NCBI RefSeq assembly: GCF_964275005.1
Contig: NC_092705.1
Span: forward strand, 3,302,453-3,366,452
Direction: 5' to 3'
Length of the DNA stretch: 64,000 nucleotides
Source: Diadema setosum
Lineage: Eukaryota > Echinodermata > Echinoidea > Diadematoida > Diadematidae
The translations under genes and the position numbers were made by a program. The notes below the pieces were generated by a model. It ran no database searches and was not told the DNA's origin. It saw only the letters and a program-made list of their open reading frames with translations. This document shows positions 34,701-45,523 of this stretch, piece by piece (position 1 is the first letter of the stretch; the number at the start of each line of letters is the position of its first letter).

Positions 34701-35947
34701 TTTGACTGTATAACATCTAAAAGCTTGCACACAGTTGTTTGATAAAGGTGGATACACTATAAATGCCTTTGTAGATAACCTACTGACATGTAAAGATCTT
34801 AATGAGAACTTGCTTCCCCAGTTATACGATTTTGAAATCAATTGTGTAGGTTCATCAGCTAGTTGGGGGGGGGGGGAGAGGATGGTGGGTTGGTTGACAG
34901 AATAGTATGCCAGAATAATTTTGACAATTTGCATTGTGTTTCTATCCAAGAGTATTAAATAGCTTATGATATCTTTCCAGTACCACAGCTTACCAGACAT
35001 GATGATTGTCATAAAATCTGTTGTTACTGGTAGCTTTTGACCTGATTTTCTGTGCAGTAAAGTCTCCTATTTGTGAGTAGTCTTCTCATTAATCTTCTCC
35101 CTCTCCACTCTTCCATGGAAAGGCCTTGGAGTGGTTTAGAGTTACCTAACAAATAGACAACAGTTTGTGTTGACAAAAATGCATAAGGGTCATAGTGGTC
35201 AAAGACCAGGTTAAAATGCTAACAATTTACTATTCAATACTTTTTCTCCGTACCTTGAAAATTACTCAATGCGTAAACCTATAAAAGGGTCTAAAGTCAT
35301 TTAAAATCCTCAAATGCCCAAATACATGGTCTCTCAGAAAATATAGTCATTCATCCAATTAAACCTATTTCAAGGAAAGTGAACATTCAACACTTTTGTG
35401 ACAAACATATCATTTTGATATTTTGAATGACATTGATATTTTGAATAATTAAAATGACTCAAGTAACACATGATAGAATTTTGGTAGTGATCTGGGAATT
35501 TATAGGGAATTTTTGAAGGATTTTTTATATTTTGGCAGGTAGGGTCAATGAACTTGGGAGTTCAGGTTGCGCGGATTTGAGGTTTGCATGCGCACACTAA
35601 AGTGCGTGCTCTAGTTTCTGCTAAGACGAGGCGCGCCGCGCAGCTGGAAGTTTATGACGTAATAAACGGCTTCTGTATTGGGAAATTGGGCGACTTTCAA
35701 CATGCATACATGGATGGAAATCACCGATCTCTATGGAAGAACAAGATCAGTGGTGGAAATGAGCTGCATGCTTGGCGGAGGTCTGCGCTCTCAGAGTGCT
35801 TCTCTAGTTGTATAATGCTACCTCTGTCTATGTTTGCTTTCTTTCAGTGACTGTGCCGTCAAGGTGCCTTCCAAAGCTGCTCAGAATGATGATGATGCCA
35901 GGAAGCTGTGGGATCTGAGTCTGAAACTTGTAGGCTTGGATGAGTAG
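28768..35947 (+). CDS. RDH13-like: RDH11-14-type retinol dehydrogenase (RDH13-like), five exons
   Basis: Classical short-chain dehydrogenase/reductase. The family uses NADP(H) to interconvert retinoids or other lipid alcohols and aldehydes; human RDH13 sits in mitochondria. Exons by splice signals: ..28894, 30347-30538, 31891-32169, 33250-33451 and 35848-35947 (stop TAG 35945). Phases 1, 1, 1, 2 agree at every junction, and the 900 bases from ATG 28768 give 299 residues. Motifs: TGCNTGIGK cofactor loop (exon 1), NNAG (end of exon 2), [21 protein letters not shown] and catalytic YGRSK (exon 3), [12 protein letters not shown] (exon 4), [14 protein letters not shown] at the end. A hydrophobic stretch ([11 protein letters not shown]) precedes [14 protein letters not shown] and continues upstream of 28768 in the same open frame, so the true start is probably earlier or in an unseen exon; human RDH13 has 331 residues. 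The paralogue is not certain: RDH12 or RDH14 are alternatives. Confidence 0.9.
28924..29450. mobile_element. TTAA hairpin MITE, copy A (RDH intron 1)
   Basis: Ends AGGACAAGTTCACTTTCA and its complement, flanked by TTAA at 28920-28923 and 29451-29454. Nearly the whole element is a hairpin with a short middle near 29190. It begins 29 bases after the exon 1 donor. No coding content. TTAA duplication is typical of piggyBac-type transposition. Confidence 0.85.
29455..30346. other. RDH intron 1 remainder
   Basis: AT-rich intron sequence with no nested element that I recognise. The exon 2 acceptor is TATTTGCACCAG|GTGCC at 30346/30347. Confidence 0.5.
30929..31482. mobile_element. TTAA hairpin MITE, copy B (RDH intron 2)
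   Basis: Same family as copy A: AGGACAAGTTCACCTTCATA at the left, complement at the right, TTAA at 30925-30928 and 31483-31486. The intron also carries a poly-C run at 30706-30720. Confidence 0.85.
32170..33249. other. RDH intron 3
   Basis: 1,080 bases from donor GTAGGT to acceptor AATTAAAG. It contains C and G homopolymers (32261-32275, 32455-32466) and no recognisable element. The acceptor's pyrimidine tract is weak, but frame and homology place the join here. Confidence 0.6.
34143..34708. mobile_element. pogo/Tigger-like MITE (RDH intron 4)
   Basis: It begins CAGTCAAACCTGTCTATAGT and ends AGGCAGGTTTGACTG, with TA on both sides (34141-34142, 34709-34710), as in Tc1/mariner-pogo elements. 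Internal GTGGCCGCTATAGACAGGT modules repeat near both ends, especially 34631-34690, and the middle is unrelated. No transposase. Confidence 0.85.
34711..35580. other. RDH intron 4, central part
   Basis: AT-rich sequence with a G-run at 34865-34875. No exon or named element seen. Confidence 0.4.
35615..35815 (+). mobile_element. Helitron-type 3' end (5' limit uncertain)
   Basis: The sequence ends GGCGGAGGTCTGCGCTCTCA, then GAGTGCTTCTCTAGTT. GCGCTCT and AGAGTGC can pair as a short hairpin eight bases before CTAG followed by T, which is the 3' layout of Helitrons. It lies about 35 bases before the exon 5 acceptor (TTTCTTTCAG at 35847). The 5' end is not determined. Confidence 0.5.
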
Positions 35948-37312
35948 AAGGAGTCAGAAGACAGCAAGAAGAAGAGGAAGTGATGGAGGAATAGTAGAAG
36001 GAGAAGTAATATTTTGATGAAGTAGAAATAGATGCGTATTGGAAGAGGAGGAGTTATAGGATTCAGAATGGTAGGAGGATGGGATCATGTGATTATGTCG
36101 AGACATTAAAATGAATTCGATGAAGATTTCACTTTTTTATATAGTATTTTTCTCTTCAAACACCTGCAGTATGGCAAATAGGATAATTTGTCCAAAGATG
36201 TATAACACTATTATGAAGTCAATCTCTTATATATCTCAGGGGACATTTCATATTTCCTATTCCCTGTATTAAAGGGAAAATCAAGAGCTTTAGGTGACAC
36301 ATGTATGATGTTCACAGGCGTAAAGTGAACTAAAGCAAGGTGGACGGGAATTTTTTGTTCGATCCTTCTTGTATTCAGTCATCATTACTATCAGCATCAT
36401 CATTAATATTGCCATCATTTGAAACAAACATTTTATTGCTAGTTATTTAAAGAAGGTCACAGATACGTGTACATCACAGATTACTGGCATCTGCAAACTT
36501 CAGGTAGATTCCCGGGCTACCTGGCGTGTGGGAAAAGAGAAAGTAGAGAAGTTGAAGTTGAAAGGCAGACGTCATGTGATCACTTAGCCATCTCCAGGAA
36601 AAGGGGACCGCGATCTGTTCTCACTAAACCTGTTCAGATGGTCATGCAACACGTGCGTCCCACCACCACAAAATGTCCAAACCAAATCGTTGCCAACTCT
36701 GAGCGAGAGTATACTCGCATCTTAGCCAGAAAGTGTGCACATGTGCCATTCCAGATTAAAGTGCCTGTGATGGAGCGTATTCATCCCGTGTTTTGGTGTC
36801 TTCATAGGGAGATTTTGCAGTGGCGACCTGGACGTTAGATTGTGTACATGGTGTGTAAATTTTGGGAGTTGTCATGGTAATGAGCTGGAACTTCTACACC
36901 TCCTTGATTCTACAATCATAGTCGCCCAAATAGAGCTGTAGGAGAATCCCCAATACAGATGAGGGAGTGGGATGTCGTAAGCACCTTTGCTTTTGGGAAA
37001 TTTGCTGCATCTCAACAGAGCTGCCATGTTATGCATTTGTGAAAGTGCTTGTAAGACATGACGGCCCAAGGAATAAGGTTGGTTGCTTCCCATATCATAC
37101 AGTTCACTGGCGTGGCATTGCGAAGCTCCTTTGTTCTCAATAGTACAGTAGTAAAAAGCCTCACTGTCAGGTTCAGTGATGACCGATTGATATATTACTC
37201 ATACTGTACCTAGCGGAGTGATGTCACATTCAGGGGAGTGTGATTTTTCTCATGCACGTAAGCACGGACCACAACCTTCCTTAATCGGCCCCGCCGAAGT
37301 CATATATTGTCT
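35948..37312 (+). other. Probable 3' UTR/flank of the RDH gene
   Basis: After the stop the sequence is GAAG-rich, then AT-rich, with ATTAAA near 36105 and 36269 that could signal polyadenylation. An open stretch at 36467-36838 shows no domain. No other gene seen. Confidence 0.4.
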
Positions 37313-37390
37313 GTTGAGAATGAGAAGGGCGTTAAGTGGTCTTGAACACTATGGGTTCAGTGGCAACTTAACGCCCTTATCATTCTCAAC
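37313..37390. repeat. Hairpin: 25-bp arms, 28-base loop
   Basis: Arm GTTGAGAATGAGAAGGGCGT plus TAAGT (37313-37337) pairs with 37366-37390 at 24 of 25 bases. It may be a tiny MITE or a structured RNA element; the sequence alone does not decide. Confidence 0.75.
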
Positions 37391-37797
37391 CGACGAATTA
37401 TGTTTGCATGGTATTAAAGTAATAGTAGTTGCAGTTTTGTTTGAGTCTTTTTTTCTTTTTCTTTTTTAACATGGCACTTACGTGCAGCACGTTAAGTTAT
37501 TGGTAATAGAAAGGAAATATTGCACAGTACATCCACGTGTATATGCAGGAAAAGTACTCATCAAAGTGTTAAAGTTAAAGGGCTTGACTTTTTCAATAAC
37601 TGAAATGGTATGTGATCTAAACAAGTAAAGTAAAGTAAACCCCAAACGGAAAGCAAACCAGCACATCCTTTTTGTCTTACCCTCCATTCTTAATTCTTGT
37701 ATTGGTAAACTTTCAGCACTTCTGGTCTCTGAATAGTTGTGGTGTGTTTGTTTCTCGTCATATGAGCTATACATGACGTGACTTTAAAGGACAAGTT

Positions 37798-38346
37798 CAC
37801 CTTCATTAACATTAAGGATTGAGAGAATGTAGCAATATTAGAAGAACACATCATTGAAAGTTTGAGGAAAATCGGACAATCCGTTCAAAAGTTACAAATT
37901 TTTGAAGTTTTTGTGCAGTCACCGCTGGATGAGAAGACTACTCAGTGCATGATGTCACATGCGTACAACAATATAAGGAAAATATAAAGAGAATTTCACA
38001 AAATTTCATCTTTTGAAAAAAGTACACATTCCCTTGACTGGTTACTGACATATGTTATGGGTAATATTATTCCCATTGCCTTTAGAAAGAGGCAAGTCAA
38101 GTGCTCTTTTGTTATGCGAAAAAAGTGAAAATATGTTGAATTTTCTTTACATTTTCTTTATACTTTTGTACTCTGTGACATCACAAGCCTTTGAAGTCTC
38201 CTCATCCAGCGGTTCCACCACAAAAATGTAAAAAATTCATAACTTTTGCATCGATTGTCCAATTTTCCTCAAACTTTCACTGATGTTTTCTTACTAATAT
38301 TGCTGCATTCTCTCAATCCTTATGTTTATGAAGATGAACGTGTCCT
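37798..38346. mobile_element. TTAA hairpin MITE, copy C
   Basis: AGGACAAGTTCACCTTCATT at the left, complement at the right, TTAA at 37794-37797 and 38347-38350. 549 bp; internal marker GTTTGAGGAAAATCGGACAA. Confidence 0.88.
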
Positions 38347-38509
38347 TTAATGCAAACATTGCATCATTGTTCTTTTAGAAAAAAAAAAATTAGAGACATC
38401 ATGTGAAACATGTAGGAATTTTAGACTTCGTGCTGAAGATGAATGACTACAAAATGAAAACGACCAGTCATGTTACCATGTAAACCCAGCAATATATTGT
38501 TGGAGAAGT

Positions 38510-38650
38510 ACTGTGAAAACTTTTATTTTTGCGTTCAGATATTTTTGGCAGATGAAGAGGCCACAGACATTTTTGCCGGATGTTCTTTTCGCAATTTGAC
38601 ACCGAGGCTATCACAAGTGCACAAATGCCTGTCTGTTCGCAATACTTTGC
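38510..38650. repeat. Weak relative of the TTCGCGAA-type repeat
   Basis: Phrases such as TTTTTGCCGGATG, TTCTTTTCGCAATTTG and TGTTCGCAATAC recall the two clearer copies at 39332-39525 and 46520-46735. Heavily diverged. Confidence 0.3.
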
Positions 38651-38660
38651 GTCTTCTTAA

Positions 38661-39220
38661 AGGACAAGTTCACCTTCATGAACATAAGGATTGAGAGAAT
38701 GCAGCAATATTAGTAGAACACATCAGTGAAAGTTTGAGGAAAATTGGACAATCGATGCAAAAGTTATGAATTTTTAACATTTTTGTGTTGGAACCGCTGG
38801 ATGAGGAGACTACTAAGGCTCGTGATGTCATATGAGTACAACAGTATAAAGAAAATGTAAAGAAAATTCAACATATTTTCACTTTTTTCGCATAATAAAA
38901 GAGCACTTGACTGGCCTCTTTCTAAAGGCAATGGGAATAATATTACCCATAACCTATGTTAGTAACGAGTCAAGGGAATGTGTACTTTTTTCAAAATATG
39001 AAATTTTGTAAAATTCTCTTTATATTTTCCTTTATGCTGTTGTACGCATGTGACATCATACACTGCAGTAGTCTTCTCATCCAGCAGTGACTCCACAAAA
39101 ACTTCAAAAATTCATAACTTTTGAACAGATTGTCCAATTTTCCTCAAACTTTCAATGATGTGTTTTACTAATATTGCTACATTCTCTCAATCCTTATGTT
39201 AATGAAGGTGAACTTGTCCT
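38661..39220. mobile_element. TTAA hairpin MITE, copy D
   Basis: AGGACAAGTTCACCTTCATG at the left, complement at the right, TTAA at 38657-38660 and 39221-39224. 560 bp. Its left arm resembles the complement of copy C's right arm very closely, so the two copies are near-complementary neighbours 310 bases apart. Confidence 0.88.
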
Positions 39221-39331
39221 TTAAGTTTGTGGCCCAATAGTGCAACATTTGCGAAAATAACAGTTTTTGCAGTATTGCCCAAGAAGTGAAGTAAATCATA
39301 TCAAGTCATGTGTGAAATTCCTTGATACCTA

Positions 39332-39525
39332 CTGTTAAACATGATATATTGCCGGCATGAATTTTTCGCGAATTGGGAGGCGACGGGCTTTTTTGCGGCA
39401 GGTAATTTTCGCGAACTGCCACTGGCATTCAATGCTTATAGTGTAGACAAGAATATTCGCGTGCATTTCAAATTTGCGAAATTAAAATGCACGCAAACAT
39501 TCCTCGTTTTTACAGTATTAGTGGC
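39332..39525. mobile_element. Non-coding repeat with AATTTTCGCGAA motifs, copy 1
   Basis: Starts near ACATGATATATTGCCGGCAT and ends ACGCAAACATTCCTCGTTTT. The order of blocks (GAATTTTTCGCGAATTGGGA, CATTCAATGC, AATTAAAATGCACGC) repeats at 46520-46735. No transposase, ends not precisely defined. Confidence 0.6.
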
Positions 39526-39539
39526 TCTCCACCTTGGTT

Positions 39540-40180
39540 AATGTGTTTGGTTTTTTTTTTTTTTGTTCCTTTTTTTCCTCTCGAAATAATGCTGTTGCTT
39601 GTTAAGCAGTCTGCCTGTTGGTGGCACTGTATGATATTGACACTATGGGTTTTTGTTTCTTTGTCTATGAGAGTCTTGTGGTTGTCTCATGACAACAGAG
39701 CAATTAATATTTAGAACTGTATTATGTCTATTGCATGAAATAAGTTGATTGTTATCTATATCATGTTTGTACTACAGTACATACTATGTTACAGCTTCTG
39801 TTCTTGAAAATCATGTAGAGCAATAGGGATTGAGGCAAGGCCAATTACATTTCCAAGATCTTTCGAGGTACATGTATATTAGAGGTCACTAAGCACCTAC
39901 ATCTAGTCTTTAGTTGAGACGCAAATTCGCAGTACTACACAGAAAAAATATATGTATATGTGCACTTATGTGGGATACATGTATTGAATCATATGTTTAT
40001 GAAGTTATGTGTGTATGTCTTTATTATCTTTATGATTGTGCCTCTGTATCTAATTGATTAAATTGAATGATTTGTCAACAAGAGAAATGTTGTCAGTTGT
40101 GACTGCTGTAGGCTAGTTTACTTTTTTTGTCAGGGAAAGGAAAATAAATCTTAATTGAATGATACACGTACTGTGTACCC
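39540..40180. other. No coding feature; AATAAA near 40143
   Basis: AT-rich sequence with T-runs. AAAATAAATC at 40141 could serve as a distal polyadenylation signal for a long RDH 3' UTR; this is only a possibility. Confidence 0.3.
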
Positions 40181-40194
40181 GAGGTGAGTTGTAT

Positions 40195-40216
40195 CATGGA
40201 GCTACGTAGCTCCATG
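40195..40216. repeat. Perfect 22-bp palindrome
   Basis: CATGGAGCTACGTAGCTCCA plus TG is identical to its own reverse complement, centred on TACGTA. The flanks do not continue the symmetry. Confidence 0.9.
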
Positions 40217-40924
40217 GTTGTACGTTGATAGACTACAATAAAGCAATGTAGACAGGGATAGTGTGAAAAATGACCCGAAAGTTATGGCTATTCAAACAGT
40301 TCTTGATAACAACAGAAATCAATCAACATATTGAATGTTGGACGGTTCCAGTATTTCATACGGCATCCTGACTCTGGGGACAATTCAAAAGTATTTCTTG
40401 TTCATGGTCATGTGATAGAGATGTCATGAAATATGGCTAACTTCAACAACAACAACAACAACAACATTTTTTTTCTGTATACCCATTACTTGTTAAAGTA
40501 ATAAAAAAAGCCTGTACCAAGTGTATGATGTTTTAGCGTGACATCCAAGACAAAGGAAGCAAATCACCTTGTCAGTTAAATCCCCCAAGCTTATTGTTTA
40601 TAATAGGAAGGCAAACATTTTGTAAACATTCAATATAAATTCTGGCTTCTTATAGTTTTCTGTATGTGCAAGAAGCGTAAAACGAAAACAAACGAACAAA
40701 CAAAACAAAGCAAACAAAAACAGTCAATGCCTAACACATCACAATCACAAGACTGGTCCAAGCATACAAGGTGCTCACTGGATTCCTGGTAATATATATA
40801 AATTACATACTTAACAAATATTAGAGTACACTCTCTATTTAACAAACATATTTATAAATAACTGGTTACAACAAAGTTAAAATTCAGGCCGCAAAATTTT
40901 CCACTGTTTGTTTTCTATTCTTTG

Positions 40925-41007
40925 GTTCGGTTATAACGCAATTTCAATATAACAAAAGAAAATTGCCGGTCCCGAGGACTTTGAATCGTTATAACAGAAG
41001 TCCACTG
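40925..41007 (-). mobile_element. pogo/Tigger-like end fragment
   Basis: On the minus strand it starts CAGTGGACTTCTGTTATAAC directly after TA (41008-41009) and goes on to GGACCGGCAATTTTC. The opposite end GGTTATAACGC lies near 40928, suggesting an approximately 80-bp deleted copy. Ends of the type CAGTGGA...TATAACG are usual for pogo/Tigger elements. Confidence 0.55.
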
Positions 41008-42860
41008 TATCATGTGATATATTTTGTGTTCTTGTCAAGGGTCTTAATTTGAGTCTGTGTCTGTGCTTTAATGGAAATATTCTGTGCCAGTTGCAGGACA
41101 GATACCTCTCAAGCTAGGAACTATACAGTATGTCACAAAAAATAATGACAATCGGATTTTTGCATTGAAAACTTCCAATATGATTAAAATGTCTGAATGC
41201 TGTTTCAGGGTCTAAACATATAACATCTTACCTATATTTTGTAGAAAACTCCATTCAATTTGGTTAGGTGGTCACGAAGAAATGTGAATCATTGTGAAGC
41301 ATGTCGTGGATGTGATTCTTCCAAGTTTGGCACTTGGATGCTCTTGGACAGAACTTGGAGGGATGGGATTCCTAACATGCTCTACAAAACCATCTTTTCT
41401 CTTTGACCACTGAAGCAAATTTGATGGGGTTTTCTGCAAGACGTGGGTAATAAGTTATACACGTAGGTTTCATACCCTGAAATTGTATTTAGATTGATTC
41501 ACTTATTGCGGAAGGTCCTGTTGTATTTTTTTTTAATCTGTGGGGGGGGGGGGGGGGGGGGGTGGGGGACATACGGTACAATAATCTTCGAAGTCACAGT
41601 AATGAAATTGTGATACTTGTACAAGACCCCCATTAGTCTGGGCTCCGTCCCCTTTTCCTTGGTGCGATAAACCAAAAGAGGGTGCAAATTTTCTGATTGC
41701 GATAATTGAGAGACTGCGCGCCCTCGGGTATCGCAGTTCTCGGCGTATCGCAATCCTCGGGTGTCACGCCCTCGTACGGCTTGTTGCGTAAAAAGGCTAC
41801 GAGTAAAAAGAGTCCAGAAGCTAGACTAGACCCACATGGACAACACCACACACACACGCAAACACACACCCTTTTGTTGTCGAGTCTCACCTTACAGGTA
41901 ACTGCTTAGAATTTGACCAAACTGTACATGTTTTCTATGTTGTAGCCAAATCTTGGCAAACAGGCTGACATTGCACACACATCGTATGTATACATGATTG
42001 TAACAAGTACAGTGGTATATGGTGTATCAACCTAAACTGCTCTTTGACTGCCATTGTATTGGGTCATTTATTGACGCTTGGCTGCAAATTCCTAATCGTT
42101 CAACCGTGATTAATGACCATGTCAAATGAAATGCATGCATTTGCAGCAAGAGCATTTACAACATACATTTGTATCTTGTGTGAAGTGTGTTTGCTTGTGT
42201 CTATTGACCCCTTCGCGGAGTCTGTATATCTAGCAGTCCTTCACTTATCCATTTGTCCAATCATACACGTACAAACAAACACATCCACACGCACACACAC
42301 AAACACAAACACACACACACACACATACGTGTCCGTGGTGGAAACCGAGGACCTGTGTGTGAGTAGGACTCTTGTCAACCAAGGACTCGTTCGTATATTA
42401 CCATCCAAGGACTTATTACATTAATGCTAATCGAGGACCTACAAACATGTACCCCTACATGCAAAAGCATTCAAAAGCAGACCGTTTGGAATGGTCTGTG
42501 TACCGAGGACGTCCTTGGTTCTCTGTGTGTCCTCAGTTTAAATGTAAAGTTTGTATGTGTGTCCTGCTTTTACACCATGGGTAAGTGCACACAAACACAC
42601 GCAAATGCACACACACACAAACACACAGCATACATCGGTCATCGGCCCTCGTGTGCATAACGACAGCTAGACGTAAGACTATCCAACCACTCAAGTCAGC
42701 TGAGAAAGAGACAGGACAATCCAATAACTACTGCATCTTTTGCGTTTATATCTATTTCATCAGAAATAAAAAATATCACTTCGAACTATTTGCCTCGGGT
42801 ACAAAAAAGGAAAGGCTACTGAGTATTTCTTTGTACAAGGTGCCTGGGGAAAAATACTGG
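41008..42860. other. No gene seen; CA microsatellites and a G-run
   Basis: G-run at 41541-41562, CA-rich tracts at 41847-41872, 42283-42325 and 42580-42630. The small open frames here are products of these tracts. No exon recognised. Confidence 0.45.
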
Positions 42861-44600
42861 ATGAGCAACACTGAATACAATCACAACAGGAAATTTTATA
42901 TCATTGCATCAAACATTTAAGAGTGACATGTGTTCCACTCTAGAACACAATACACTCAGAACAGTAAACTCCAAAAAGCTTCCAGTATGGCATAAGGTGT
43001 GTGCAACACAATAAGCAAGGAATTGGTTCCACTGCAAATTTGAATATCATATCAGAATACAAACACAACAAACATGACCAAATATTTCATAATAGCAAAA
43101 AAAAAAATGCATAAAAAAAAATGTGATTCCAAAGAGAGCAAATATACCACATTACACATTATTTTGCACTTTACTTAAAATGCACAGCATCTAGTAAGTG
43201 TGAATGTCGGTCGTGGACAGTTCAGGTAATCACATTTTTCAATACTAGATCGTGCTGTCGCTTGATTCCACCCCCCCCCCCCCCCCACAACAGAAGTTTA
43301 AAAAGAAAAGAATTAGCATTACATTTGTGGCCTTTGTTTGTTTGTTTGTTTGGTTGTTTTTTTTAGACACAATAACCCTTAGTCACCAATTCACTTAGCA
43401 ATAATAAAATGTATACCATACTTAAAGGAAAAATCGAGATGAATTTCTTATTTCACAGATCATGTAGTACATAAATTGATAATGCCGTAAATAGTTTGTG
43501 GAATTTATTGTGGTTTTAGAGCAGATAAACCAATTCTCTGAAGACCCCAAAACATATAACATTTTATATATCACTACAAATTCTGAACCTGTGTACCCAG
43601 CATGACCAATTTATAGATGTTCAAAGACCCAAGTCCGTAAAGTATCCAGAAGTCTCCTTTAATTCCAATTTCGAATCATCTGATACATGTATACAGTTCT
43701 TTGTTCTCTTTTCTTGAGTTGCCGTGATCTTGACAACAGGGGCATTAACCCCTCTCCTACCGGAGACCTGGTTGCTATGTTTAATCCCCCTTGGAATCAT
43801 CACTTCTAGGAGGCTATGGATTAACGTCATTGATTTGCCAGTCAGTCAGTCATGTCAGTTACAGTAGAGCTGAAGTGACTGTGAGACATGAAACTATCTT
43901 CTACATACAAAGTGTAATTTCAATTTAAGTCCAGTGGACCAGACTGATCAAGTTATCTAATGAACGCTGTTCATACTCAGTCTTTCACTTCACACAACAA
44001 GTCACAGATGCTTGTATGGCACATATCTTTACTCGTACAATATCTTGATGAGGTTCAAGAGCTTATAACATTCTCTTCTATAATACATTTACACATTATT
44101 GCACTTTTCTTCAACATACATGGCAATGCCTCATTTGTACAAATTATCTTACACTGAAAACATCCCTGCATATGAGTACCATTAAAAGCAGGAACAGTAC
44201 ATTCATACAGGTGCTAAATGAGCACATGTACTCCTCATGAACAAACAATATCTAGGGATTTGGTTCATAGAACACAAAATACATCCGGGTAACATAAATT
44301 TCAACACTGAGGAGATTAGCATTTACATCACATTGGGCTACTTGAAGGCTCACTTCCTCAAAAAAGTATTGTACTGTATTGCATGTACAATGTATTGATT
44401 ACATGCAAACAAAACATGAACTATTCTCTCTTGAATAAATGCGCCTATCTGCAGTACTGTGCTCAAAAGGATAACTGTTTTTACATCCCATGAATCTTCA
44501 ATCAGATCACAAAACAAGCTGTAGTTTCATAATTTCTCTGAACTAGCAGCAGTGACAAAAATGAGGTACTGCATTTTAGAATCATTCTCTCACCATAAAT
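42861..44600. other. No gene seen; possible distal CEP19 3' region
   Basis: AT-rich sequence with a C-run at 43270-43287 and GTTT repeats at 43337-43352. It lies downstream of the minus-strand CEP19 gene, but no transcript end can be read from sequence. Confidence 0.3.
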
Positions 44601-44607
44601 GCCGCTG

Positions 44608-44683
44608 CTGCTGCTGATGATGATGATAATAATAAAAATTAGAATAATGATAATAATAAAAATTAAAATAATGATAATAACAA

Positions 44684-44714
<31 letters not shown>

Positions 44715-44775
44715 AAGAAGAAGAAGAAGAAGAAGAAGAAGAAGAAGAAGAAGAAGAAAAAGAAGAAGAAGAAAA
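44608..44775. repeat. Compound (AAT)n then (AAG)n microsatellite
   Basis: AATAATAAAAATTARAATAATGAT blocks in short form lead into about 29 AAG units (about 44684-44772), purine-only over some 85 bases. Such tracts can form triplex DNA (general knowledge). Confidence 0.95.
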
Positions 44776-45519
44776 TCGAATAAAAAGTACATTAGTATAA
44801 TAAATGTTGCACCTGTCACCCAATTAGAATTTTGATGTACAGCCAGTATTACATAAAAACAAACTAGATGCTATCTTTGGCTCTTTGGCAGAGATTGGGA
44901 ACTACAGGTACAAGGGAAAAGACAATGCCTGAGCAGGCAAATAATAAGCCAGTTTGGAGTTAGCTCATGGGCACATTGGTCCAAAAGACCTTTCTTTTTT
45001 CTCAGTCAGTTAGGGGCACTTCACTCATTTTAGAAAAACATAATGCGTACAGGCTACTTTACATAAGCTTTACATAATAATTTATGGAATTCATTGATCA
45101 TGTTCAAACAAAGAATTAACTGGCGTAGACCAGATGACCAGAATGATCCTTCAATTAACACTTGGGAAAGCATCCATTTCATTATTTTGCATTGAATGTA
45201 TTAACAATCTAAATAATCTCTGTCTATTGATATTGCCAAATACCACTTTTGCTGTCAGGTGGATGTGCTGGCAAGCAGCATATATAAGGACTACATGAAT
45301 ACTCATTACATCACAGATGCTTATCACAGTAAATTTAAAAACCAACATGCCTGTTGGTAAGAATGACCTTTCTTCTGCTCATGTGCAAAGTGGAACTGCG
45401 AACTGGCTTATTGTCCTTAACATACTGTGATATTCCTCAATGTACTAAATGCCAGGAAATGTAATATATGACATGAACATGTTATACAATATACATGTAC
45501 ATGTATCTGCAAACAAAAC
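44776..45519. other. No gene seen
   Basis: Ordinary AT-rich sequence with no exon, tandem array or inverted ends recognised. Confidence 0.4.
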
Positions 45520-45523
45520 TTAA

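Noticed and set aside
36467-36838. A 123-residue open frame downstream of the RDH stop
   Set aside because: No known domain and no splice or start evidence; it lies where a 3' UTR is expected.
44502-44835. Poly-Ser, poly-Leu and poly-Arg open frames
   Set aside because: They translate the AAT/AAG microsatellite in different frames.
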